Source: Methanosarcinaceae archaeon
Lineage (GTDB): Archaea > Halobacteriota > Methanosarcinia > Methanosarcinales > Methanosarcinaceae
Assembly: GCA_030594665.1 (NCBI GenBank)
Contig: JAUVET010000088.1
Coordinates: 1-6,429, forward strand
Direction of reading: 5' to 3'
DNA length: 6,429 nucleotides
Shown one piece after another: positions 1 through 5,037 of the stretch. How positions within the stretch are numbered: the first letter of the stretch is position 1; each line of letters begins with the position of its first letter. The notes under the pieces are model-generated. The model made no database searches. It saw only the letters and a program-made list of their open reading frames with translations, and was not told the DNA's origin. Position numbers and translations under genes: made by a program.

Positions 1-155
1 TGTTGGAAATCGAATTGTTCAGTCTCGTCCACATCAAAAATCCGAATGACTTTAGGATTATGTTGCAGGATCTTGAGGACAAGTTCACGTCCGAGAGAAC
101 CCGTGCCGCCAGTTATAAGGATTTTTTTATTATTTATAAAATCGTGTTTCGTCAA
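1..155 (-). CDS. FlaA1/CapD/PseB-like NDP-sugar 4,6-dehydratase/epimerase, N-terminal part only (runs off left edge)
   Basis: Reading leftwards from a TTG at 155, the frame stays open to the window edge for 51 codons. Residues from about 12 on read KILITGGTGSLGRELVLKIL, a Rossmann dinucleotide-binding start with GxxGxxG, followed by NPKVIRIFDVDETEQFDFQ. The N-P-K-V-I-R-(I/V)-F-x-x-D-E-T-x-Q-F pattern is typical of the membrane-free UDP-GlcNAc 4,6-dehydratase/CapD/FlaA1 group, which converts UDP-N-acetyl-hexosamines to 4-keto-6-deoxy sugars for surface glycans. The TTG start is preferred because GGTGA, a classic archaeal ribosome-binding site, ends 5 bases upstream (161-165). In-frame GTG codons at 164 and 167 are alternatives that would leave no usable site. 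It follows the flippase on the same strand after about 145 bases, so it belongs to the same glycan locus but may have its own promoter. Catalytic residues lie outside the window, so the exact reaction cannot be decided. Confidence 0.8.
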   Translation of the reverse strand, partial: MTKHDFINNKKILITGGTGSLGRELVLKILQHNPKVIRIFDVDETEQFDFQ

Positions 156-160
156 AAGGT

Positions 161-165
161 TCACC
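161..165 (-). promoter_or_regulatory. Ribosome-binding site GGTGA for the FlaA1-like gene
   Basis: On the minus strand GGTGA lies 5 bases before the TTG at 155. It matches the archaeal anti-Shine-Dalgarno sequence and decides for TTG over the upstream GTG codons. Confidence 0.5.
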
Positions 166-192
166 ACTCCATTTCCATTATTTTAACATTCA

Positions 193-209
193 TTTTATTT
201 ATTTTTTAG
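193..209 (-). promoter_or_regulatory. Possible AT-rich TATA element upstream of the FlaA1-like gene
   Basis: Minus-strand sequence CTAAAAAATAAATAAAA lies about 40-55 bases upstream of the TTG start in the gap after the flippase. Its position would give a short 5' leader including the GGTGA site. The whole gap (156-301) is AT-rich, so TATA-like strings are expected by chance and this is only a candidate. No other gene, strong hairpin or terminator is seen in the gap. Confidence 0.25.
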
Positions 210-301
210 TATTAAAATTTCAATAGTCCACATATAATTGCACATTACTTCACCACTTCTCTAGTACAACTTTATTAGCTTATGCTTTTCGTGTTCATAT
301 T

Positions 302-1780
302 TCATAACCAATTCGGCCAAGACATGTTCATCTGCATTACTATTCCTTTTAATTCATTACATACTTTTCTATCTAACTTCAATACTAAAATTCCATACAT
401 TATTCCACCAAAAACAACCGGAACCATTGTCAGCCACACATTTGACAACGGTATAAAGAACCGGTAACTTCCCACAAACAGAGCCATGACACCAGATGCC
501 TTTAATATATTCAATATACTATCATGCTCAACTCTTATCATCATGTCCTGTGATAACACTCTTTGAGCCAGAACTGCATTTAAGCTCATAGTCACCATAG
601 TTGCAATTGCAGCCCCCATAATGCCAACTAGCGGTATCAACAATAAATTCAACACAATGTTTGCCGTAGCTGCTACAGCTGTAACCTTAAATGATTCTTT
701 CTGTCGATCTAATGCACCGAGATACATCGTGAAAAAGAACTGGAAAACATTCACGATCTGTGTAAATAAAAGTATTATAAGTACCGGATACCCTTTCGCA
801 AATTCTGCTCCATAGAAAAAATACAGCAGCCTATCACCCAGCAAAATCCCGCCTGTAAATACAGGTACAGCCAGAATTAGCGAGTAACTAAATGCACGGG
901 AGAGCGATTCTTCGATATTTTTCATCTCCCTGGTTTTATTCCATCGACTGACCTTTGGCCATAATGTTGCACGAAGTGCAGTTGTAGCGATCACAGCCAA
1001 TGTGGTAAATTGAAACACCACCCTGTACACGCCCACATCTGCATTGGTCAGATAATAACCTATCATAATACTATCTGCATATGAATACAGCAGTACGCCA
1101 GTTGAAGTCAAAAACAACCAGAATGAAAATTCAGATAGACTTTTAATATGCCTCAATTTAAAACGCGCAAATCGCAGATCAAAAAATCGCAGCTCTATAA
1201 TCGCAGCGATAAGCAATCCGGCAACAAATCCACCCACCAATCCTGCCACACCATAGCCAAAAAAAATCGCAGCAACCTGAATAAGAACCCGCGAAACATT
1301 ATTGATAAAATTGCCTGCTGCGTATATGCCCATTTTTCCGCGACCTGCAACGCCACTAACAACTGCACCGTAAAAAAGTGACACGATCAGCGCTAATAAA
1401 AGCCAGTTGAATATTCCAGCACCATCAAGGTCCACAAAATACCTGCGAGACGAGATCAAAGCAACTATAACTACAATCACAAACAACGAACGCAATACAA
1501 AGAACGCACTAAAAAACGCATTCTGCTCCTCTCCTTCGCTGATGCGCTTAATTGCCGCACCGCCAAATCCCCCATCAGTTACCATATTAATGATGCCATA
1601 ATAAGCAGTGAACAGGAAATATGCACCAAGAATGCCTGCGCCTACAGTATGTGCAAAGTACATCGTACTCAAAAAACCAATGAAAGTAAACGCGATCTGA
1701 CTAACAAACGAAGCTATACTCTGTCGTTGCACTTCACCGATACTCAAAACACGTGAGAAAATTCGATTTAAACCAAACAT
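302..1780 (-). CDS. Polysaccharide/oligosaccharide flippase (Wzx-like, MOP superfamily)
   Basis: The 492-residue protein is hydrophobic almost throughout, with roughly 12-14 membrane segments visible (for example near residues 22-42, 88-108, 123-145, 176-196, 250-275, 298-318, 330-355, 368-390, 392-410, 425-445 and 450-470). A polar loop with NKTREMKNIEESLSRAFSYS splits the two halves. The second half has LNLLLIPLVGIMGAAIATM, the typical N-x-x-L-N-x-x-L-I-P-x-x-G-x-x-G-A-A-x-A-T signature of the polysaccharide-synthesis/MATE-like flippase family. Such proteins move lipid-linked glycans across the cytoplasmic membrane. Length fits the family (about 400-500). The ATG at 1780 is 12 bases after the UXS-A stop, so the two are very probably cotranscribed. 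The substrate cannot be told from sequence, but the neighbouring UDP-xylose synthase and FlaA1-like genes point to a surface glycan or S-layer glycoprotein precursor. It could equally be called RfbX/MurJ-like in broad terms, but the context favours Wzx. Confidence 0.88.
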   Translation of the reverse strand: MFGLNRIFSRVLSIGEVQRQSIASFVSQIAFTFIGFLSTMYFAHTVGAGILGAYFLFTAYYGIINMVTDGGFGGAAIKRISEGEEQNAFFSAFFVLRSLFVIVVIVALISSRRYFVDLDGAGIFNWLLLALIVSLFYGAVVSGVAGRGKMGIYAAGNFINNVSRVLIQVAAIFFGYGVAGLVGGFVAGLLIAAIIELRFFDLRFARFKLRHIKSLSEFSFWLFLTSTGVLLYSYADSIMIGYYLTNADVGVYRVVFQFTTLAVIATTALRATLWPKVSRWNKTREMKNIEESLSRAFSYSLILAVPVFTGGILLGDRLLYFFYGAEFAKGYPVLIILLFTQIVNVFQFFFTMYLGALDRQKESFKVTAVAATANIVLNLLLIPLVGIMGAAIATMVTMSLNAVLAQRVLSQDMMIRVEHDSILNILKASGVMALFVGSYRFFIPLSNVWLTMVPVVFGGIMYGILVLKLDRKVCNELKGIVMQMNMSWPNWL

Positions 1781-1792
1781 ATATTTTAAAGC

Positions 1793-2716
1793 CTAACCTT
1801 CTCTGAAATACTCCACAGTCCACTCCAATCCCTCATCCAACCCAACCTTCGGCTCCCACCCCAACACTTCCTTCGCCCGACCAATATCCGGCCTCCGAAC
1901 CTTAGGATCATCCACAGGCAAATCTTCAAAAATAATCCGTGAATCACTTCCAATAATCTCAATAACCCTCTCAGCAAACTCCAGCACACTCATCTCATCC
2001 AAATTCCCGATATTCACAGGCTCCGTAAAATCCGACATCATCAGCCGATAGATCCCATCGATCAGATCAGAAACATAACAGAACGACCGCGTCTGCGAAC
2101 CATCACCATACACCGTGATATCCTCGCCATTCAAAGCCTGGTTAATAAAGTTCGGAACAACCCGTCCATCGCCTGCACGCATGCGCGGCCCGTAGGTATT
2201 GAAAATCCTCACGATCCGCGTATCAACCCCATGGTACCGATGATAAGCCATCGTAATCGCCTCAGCGTACCGCTTAGCCTCGTCATACACGCCGCGCGGC
2301 CCGATAGGGTTCACGTTACCCCAGTAGGTTTCAGGCTGCGGGTTCACAAGCGGGTCGCCGTAAACCTCGGATGTGGATGCGAGCAGGAAGCGCGCGCCCT
2401 GCTCCTTGGCAAGACCGAGCATGTTGTAGGTGCCGAGTGCGCCCACCTTCAGCGTTTGGATCGGAAGGTCAAGGTAATCGATAGGTGATGCCGGAGAAGC
2501 GAGGTGGAAGATGTAATCGATCCTGTCCCCGAAATAGATCGGTTTTGTGATGTCATGCTTCAGGTATGTGAACCTGTCCGAATCGATGTGCTCGATGTTC
2601 TTTGCATTGCCTGTCACCAGGTTGTCTATACAGATAACCTCGTGTCCATTTTCGAGCAGAAGGTCACAAAGGTGTGAACCTAAGAATCCTGCGCCGCCTG
2701 TAACTATTGTTTTCAT
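1793..2716 (-). CDS. UDP-glucuronate decarboxylase-like NAD-dependent epimerase/dehydratase, copy A (UXS-A)
   Basis: This 307-residue extended short-chain dehydrogenase should convert UDP-glucuronate to UDP-xylose in the cytosol. It has G7-G10-G13 of the GxxGxxG loop, the NAD ribose-binding acid D31, the T115-S116-E117 triad element in [10 protein letters not shown], catalytic Y144 and K148 (YxxxK), [10 protein letters not shown] at 170-179, and QTRSFCYV at 208-215. The combination [25 protein letters not shown] is characteristic of bacterial/archaeal UXS; other NDP-sugar 4-epimerases or decarboxylases of this family are possible. The ATG at 2716 is chosen rather than an upstream frame-open start at 2758, because all three copies of this gene's 5' end in the window share it and it begins right before the first beta strand. 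The short string AGGATCAAAAA just upstream is shared with copy B. It starts 25 bases after the propeptide-like gene and is followed by the flippase. It is about 90% identical to copy B at 5038-5967. Confidence 0.88.
   Translation of the reverse strand: MKTIVTGGAGFLGSHLCDLLLENGHEVICIDNLVTGNAKNIEHIDSDRFTYLKHDITKPIYFGDRIDYIFHLASPASPIDYLDLPIQTLKVGALGTYNMLGLAKEQGARFLLASTSEVYGDPLVNPQPETYWGNVNPIGPRGVYDEAKRYAEAITMAYHRYHGVDTRIVRIFNTYGPRMRAGDGRVVPNFINQALNGEDITVYGDGSQTRSFCYVSDLIDGIYRLMMSDFTEPVNIGNLDEMSVLEFAERVIEIIGSDSRIIFEDLPVDDPKVRRPDIGRAKEVLGWEPKVGLDEGLEWTVEYFREG
2655..2716 (-). repeat. UXS 5'-end direct repeat, copy 1 (intact start of UXS-A)
   Basis: These 62 bases (first ~21 codons of UXS-A) recur at 3934-3995 with 60 of 62 identical and at 5906-5967 with about six differences. 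All three are in the same orientation. Copies 1 and 2 are spaced by exactly 1279 bp and bracket the protease and propeptide-like genes. Confidence 0.92.
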
Positions 2717-2741
2717 ATTTTTTGATCCTGATTTCCATTTA

Positions 2742-2933
2742 TTATACCGCAATAACACCTTTTGAACTTTCCCTTACATCCATAACGCCATCGATCTCTT
2801 TTATTCTGGATGCATCTATCGTTTTTGCATCAAATCCAACAATATTCGTTAGCTCAGAAACATACAGGATCTTGCCAAATCTCTTAAGTTCACTCACAAC
2901 GCTTTTATCCCTGATGTGTACGATTAATCTCAT
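2742..2933 (-). CDS. Small stand-alone inhibitor-I9/subtilisin-propeptide-like protein
   Basis: This 63-residue protein has no signal peptide or membrane segment. It is not a shadow: its start overlaps the protease stop by ATGA (2930-2933), a translational-coupling arrangement. By eye its sequence aligns along its whole length with residues 1-63 of the adjacent protease: both start MRxIV, then LK, a (K/R)IL strand with a following L, an I near position 40, and a VMxVxESxK end, with about fifteen identities and two or three short gaps. The order of predicted elements (beta-alpha-beta-beta-alpha-beta) matches the I9 subtilisin propeptide fold. Known I9 proteins act as folding chaperone and inhibitor of their protease, sometimes in trans as free proteins. 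The inference is a cognate trans-acting inhibitor or chaperone of the protease at 2930-3910; no function is demonstrated. UXS-A follows after 25 bases. Confidence 0.65.
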   Translation of the reverse strand: MRLIVHIRDKSVVSELKRFGKILYVSELTNIVGFDAKTIDASRIKEIDGVMDVRESSKGVIAV

Positions 2934-3910
2934 ATCATCATCTCCAGTGCTTTATCTGTTCTAATTGATCCGTTACCCTGGACCCATCCGGGGAATCCCT
3001 TATCCTCGGCAGTGCTAAGAATTGCATCAACAACATGCTTTTTATCCCCGGCACATACAGATAATAACAGGGCAGCTGACGCCGAAATAAAAGGGGCGGC
3101 AATTGATGTCCCCTCCAATTTAAAGTTTCCATATCTAATGCAACCCGGGGCAATTATATCAGGTTTCAATTTCGATGATGTCCCCCTGCTACTATAGTCT
3201 GCTACTGTATCATCTTCTTCAATAGACCCAACACCAATACATGAGCTCGAATTTGCAGGACACGATATATTATCTTCTTCAGGTCCATCATTTCCCACGG
3301 CTGCAACGATTATTGTTTTCTTTGATGCTGCGTCCACCAATTCGCACAATGGACAGGCTCCATCACACTTCCTGGGGATTCCCAAACTAAGATTCATCAC
3401 TTCCGCCCCCGAATTAGCGCACCACTCAATAGCTCTCATGATATTGATCTCATCCGCTTCCCCAGTTCGATCTATCACTTTGGCGTTTATTAATGAAATA
3501 TTTGGTGCTACGGTCTTAAGGATCCTTGCTATGGTGGTACCATGACCTATGGGGTCATAAGACCCTTCCTCAGTAAAGTCTCTTTCTAATATTACTGAAC
3601 CGCTGACCAATGGATCTGACATATCAATCCCGGAATCGATCACTCCTATCCATACCCCATCTCCGTAAACATTCCGATTATGCACGTCAAAAATACCAAT
3701 TCTATCCAATGCATCCGTGAGCATGAGCTTTGCTTTACCGGATTCGTATACTCGCATTACTTCTTTTAACCCTTGAATGTACTCGATATCTTCTGTTTCA
3801 AGTGCTATCGTATTATCTATCAACGAAAAAATATGTAGAATTCTGCTGCTCTTTTTCAACTTAGTAAAAACCTCAGCTGACAGACATTTTACTTTAACAA
3901 TATATCTCAT
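2930..3910 (-). CDS. Subtilisin-like serine protease (peptidase S8), cytosolic, with short N-terminal I9-like domain
   Basis: The 326-residue protein carries a complete S8 catalytic set: D92 in IGVIDSGID, H123 in GHGTT, oxyanion-hole N207 in AAVGNDGP, and S269 in GTSIAAPFISA. Residues 1-63 form a short I9-like propeptide domain similar to the product of the next gene. There is no signal peptide, so the enzyme probably works inside the cell or matures there. Odd features are a C182-x3-C186-x2-C189 cluster in an insertion after the LSLG strand, plus C217 and C224, which could bind metal or form a redox switch. The start chosen is ATG 3910: it aligns with the MR-IV start of the small paralogue, and GGGGTG lies 4 bases upstream. 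In-frame GTG 3946 and ATG 3922 lie inside the UXS remnant and are less likely. The gene begins one base after the stop of that remnant and overlaps the propeptide-like gene by 4 bases. Its target is unknown. Confidence 0.88.
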   Translation of the reverse strand: MRYIVKVKCLSAEVFTKLKKSSRILHIFSLIDNTIALETEDIEYIQGLKEVMRVYESGKAKLMLTDALDRIGIFDVHNRNVYGDGVWIGVIDSGIDMSDPLVSGSVILERDFTEEGSYDPIGHGTTIARILKTVAPNISLINAKVIDRTGEADEINIMRAIEWCANSGAEVMNLSLGIPRKCDGACPLCELVDAASKKTIIVAAVGNDGPEEDNISCPANSSSCIGVGSIEEDDTVADYSSRGTSSKLKPDIIAPGCIRYGNFKLEGTSIAAPFISASAALLLSVCAGDKKHVVDAILSTAEDKGFPGWVQGNGSIRTDKALEMMI

Positions 3911-3915
3911 ATTAC

Positions 3916-3921
3916 ACCCCA
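3916..3921 (-). promoter_or_regulatory. Ribosome-binding site-like GGGGTG for the protease, inside the leader ORF
   Basis: On the minus strand the end of the UXS remnant reads GGGGTGTAATATG, with the last ATG being the protease start at 3910. The purine-rich GGGGTG overlaps the last sense codons of the leader ORF, and the stop TAA lies between it and the protease ATG. This supports ATG 3910 and implies translational coupling or reinitiation. Confidence 0.45.
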
Positions 3922-3933
3922 TCCCCCATCTTA

Positions 3934-3995
3934 AGCAGAAGGTCACAAAGGTGTGAACCTAAGAATCCTGCGCCACCTGTTACTATTGTTTTCAT
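3934..3995 (-). repeat. UXS 5'-end direct repeat, copy 2 (in the truncated fragment)
   Basis: This is the second member of the three-copy direct repeat. It differs from copy 1 at two third-codon positions (GTA/GTT and GGT/GGC). Strong identity stops abruptly at 3934; upstream of the ATG the sequence is unrelated to the upstream regions of copies 1 and 3, which share AGGATCAAAAA. Confidence 0.92.
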
Positions 3996-4015
3996 GCATG
4001 TAAAATTGAAACAAA

Positions 4016-4024
4016 CTTATTTAA
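4016..4024 (-). promoter_or_regulatory. TATA element driving the leader-ORF/protease/propeptide/UXS-A operon
   Basis: The minus strand reads AAGAGTTAAATAAG, a purine-rich BRE-like stretch followed by TTAAATAAG. Its centre is 25 bases upstream of ATG 3995, the usual archaeal TATA-to-start distance, so transcription would begin at or next to the ATG and give a leaderless mRNA. This may be the original promoter of the UXS gene whose 5' fragment still sits behind it. Confidence 0.55.
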
Positions 4025-4082
4025 CTCTTAGCATCCAAATCAAACAATTGCCCTGATTCGGAAACAGAAAATTGCACCCAAA

Positions 4083-4127
4083 AAACACACCACTCACATG
4101 TATTAGCGTGTCTGCACGAATGTGTTT
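4083..4127. other. Interrupted inverted repeat of uncertain role
   Basis: AAACACA at 4083-4089 is the exact reverse complement of TGTGTTT at 4121-4127. Between them CGTG (4107-4110) and CACG (4115-4118) can form an inner stem with a TCTG loop, and CACAT (4095-4099) can also pair with ATGTG (4120-4124). It could be an operator or an RNA fold, or chance in AT-rich DNA. Confidence 0.25.
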
Positions 4128-4189
4128 AAAGATACGGATTCTTTTTGATATAGGTTGACGATTATGTTATGGAATTGAAAAACAATACG

Positions 4190-4206
4190 GTCGCGCAATG
4201 CGCGAC
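4190..4206. other. Perfect 7-bp GC-rich hairpin with a 3-base loop
   Basis: GTCGCGC, AAT, GCGCGAC forms an exact palindromic stem that is almost all G/C inside AT-rich DNA. On the minus strand it is followed after a few bases by TTTTT. It lies about 90 bases upstream of the toxin-antitoxin TATA box, so it is not a standard overlapping operator. A transcription stop, protein-binding site or small repeated element are all possible. Confidence 0.5.
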
Positions 4207-4291
4207 GCTGTCATATTTAACAATTCACAAATAACATACAAATAACAATTCAATAAAATGATAAAACGCTATCAATCATCGTTAGGAAGGC

Positions 4292-4299
4292 TTATAAAG
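4292..4299 (+). promoter_or_regulatory. TATA box of the toxin-antitoxin operon
   Basis: TTATAAAG is a near-consensus archaeal TATA box preceded by the purine-rich GGAAGG (BRE-like, 4285-4290). Its centre lies about 29 bases before ATG 4325, predicting a leaderless or nearly leaderless transcript that starts at the antitoxin codon. This rules against the earlier in-frame ATG at 4310, only 11 bases from the box. Confidence 0.7.
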
Positions 4300-4324
4300 T
4301 TAAAAATCAATGCAATGTTTAATT

Positions 4325-4642
4325 ATGTCTACTGAATACGTGAATGCCTTGAAATTCCAGCTCTCTCATGGTCTGGAGTTCGAGAAAAAATACATAACTT
4401 CAACAATAAATAAGATGTTCAAAGTCGAGTTAGACATGGTCAGGCGTGAAATAGGGCAAATTGAGAGTTCCCTTGCTGAATTAGAAAAGCGCCACAACAT
4501 GAGCTCTGATATCTTTTATGTCAAATTTAATGCGGGTGAGCTTGGAGATGACAGGGAATACATAAGATGGTATGCCTATAAAGACACATATAACAAGCTC
4601 ATGGAAAGAGTAAAGGAAATTGAGAAAACAATTCATGCTTGA
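4325..4642 (+). CDS. Antitoxin-like small coiled-coil protein, partner of the DUF6516/TumE-family toxin
   Basis: The 105-residue acidic and basic-mixed protein is mostly helical, with a likely coiled coil at about residues 35-58 and a second helix at 86-105. Between them is FYVKFNAGELGDD (64-76) followed by W82. This F-Y-x-K-F-x-x-G-E-L-G-D-D...W pattern is typical of small proteins encoded just before TumE/DUF6516 toxins in archaea, where it is taken to be the toxin-binding part. There is no visible DNA-binding motif, so autoregulation is uncertain. ATG 4325 is chosen over ATG 4310 because of the TATA box at 4292-4299. The stop overlaps the toxin start by 8 bases, the usual antitoxin-first, tightly coupled arrangement. 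The role as antitoxin is inferred from context and motif, not from demonstrated function. Confidence 0.7.
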   Translation: MSTEYVNALKFQLSHGLEFEKKYITSTINKMFKVELDMVRREIGQIESSLAELEKRHNMSSDIFYVKFNAGELGDDREYIRWYAYKDTYNKLMERVKEIEKTIHA

Positions 4643-5003
4643 GAGCTATCTAGCTGATGTTAAGGCTTCTTTAACGGCATCTTCTATCGTCAAGGATATT
4701 GAAGTTCTTGAGGAATTTATTACCTCTGTTTCCGGATACCTGGAATGCAGGCTTTTGATGATTGACAATTCGACACTCTATATTTCTGAATATTTTACGA
4801 TATTTGGAGACGAGATCAAGCGGGATAAATATTCGTATCATCATCAAAAGAATAACGAGCTTTTGATTAGATGGGACAATGCGCCTCATCATAGGGAATT
4901 TCCTACTTTTCCGTTCCATGTACACAGGGAAGATGGTGTATTTGAATCTAAAGAGATGACGGTAGAAGAAGTCTTGAAAGAACTTGCAGAAATAATGAAA
5001 TAG
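4635..5003 (+). CDS. TumE-family (DUF6516) toxin-like protein
   Basis: The 122-residue protein has the hallmark block of the DUF6516/TumE family: Y66-x-Y68 with H69 and H70, RWDNAPHH at 79-86, and FPTFPFHVH at 89-97, followed by a helical V-x-E-V-L-K-E-L tail. The family is annotated as the toxin of small toxin-antitoxin pairs; the histidine- and aspartate-rich centre suggests a nuclease-like site, but its biochemical activity is not something I can assert. ATG 4635 overlaps the antitoxin stop by 8 bases; a TTG at 4620 would add five residues and is less likely. The gene is transcribed towards UXS-B, whose stop is only 34 bases beyond. Full length and with all conserved blocks, so it looks functional. 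Low G+C compared with the adjacent UXS core suggests separate acquisition. Confidence 0.75.
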   Translation: MLESYLADVKASLTASSIVKDIEVLEEFITSVSGYLECRLLMIDNSTLYISEYFTIFGDEIKRDKYSYHHQKNNELLIRWDNAPHHREFPTFPFHVHREDGVFESKEMTVEEVLKELAEIMK

Positions 5004-5037
5004 ATTATTCTTATCATTTGTGTTTCCTGCATACTAA
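5004..5037 (+). terminator. T-rich convergent gap, possible archaeal terminator for the toxin-antitoxin operon
   Basis: The 34 bases after the toxin stop contain several short T runs (GATTATTCTTATC, TTTGTGTTTCC), as in U-tract archaeal termination. No hairpin is visible. The convergent UXS-B gene ends immediately after. Confidence 0.25.

Larger units (their letters stand above)
3912..3995 (-). pseudogene. Truncated 5' fragment of a UDP-glucuronate decarboxylase gene, now a 27-codon leader ORF
   Basis: From ATG 3995 the frame encodes [20 protein letters not shown] plus L-K-M-G-D-G-V and then stops at TAA 3912-3914. The first 21 codons match UXS-A with two synonymous base differences (60 of 62 bases); the last six codons still resemble L-E-N-G-H-E-V of the intact protein but are degraded at DNA level. 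Only the nucleotide-binding loop survives, so no enzyme activity is possible. The stop is followed after one base by the protease ATG, and the protease ribosome-binding site GGGGTG is the end of this ORF, so the remnant may now couple translation to the protease. A good TATA element lies 25 bases before its ATG. It is closer to UXS-A than to UXS-B, which indicates derivation from, or conversion by, the UXS-A gene. Confidence 0.85.
3996..4324. other. Divergent intergenic region between the protease operon and the toxin-antitoxin operon
   Basis: No ORF of useful length or known protein similarity is seen on either strand. The region is AT-rich and holds a minus-strand TATA element (4016-4024), a plus-strand TATA element (4292-4299), an interrupted inverted repeat (4083-4127) and a perfect GC-rich hairpin (4190-4206). 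No sequence related to UXS is visible here, so the truncated copy has no remaining 3' part on this side. Confidence 0.7.

Noticed and set aside
1786..1989. 67-codon minus-strand ORF within the end of UXS-A
   Set aside because: Out-of-frame shadow of the UXS-A coding sequence, rich in Trp, Arg and Gly, with no support.
2717..2758. Longer N-terminus for UXS-A starting at 2758
   Set aside because: The extra 14 codons overlap the propeptide-like gene in another frame, are not shared by UXS-B, and precede a normal Rossmann start at the common ATG.
3911..3946. Protease start at GTG 3946 or ATG 3922
   Set aside because: The extra residues come from the UXS remnant read out of frame, while ATG 3910 aligns with the small paralogue's start and has GGGGTG just upstream.
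4190..4206. Hairpin as a bacterial-type intrinsic terminator of a flanking gene
   Set aside because: Both flanking operons start here and diverge, so nothing known is transcribed into it, and archaea mostly end transcripts at T tracts without a hairpin.
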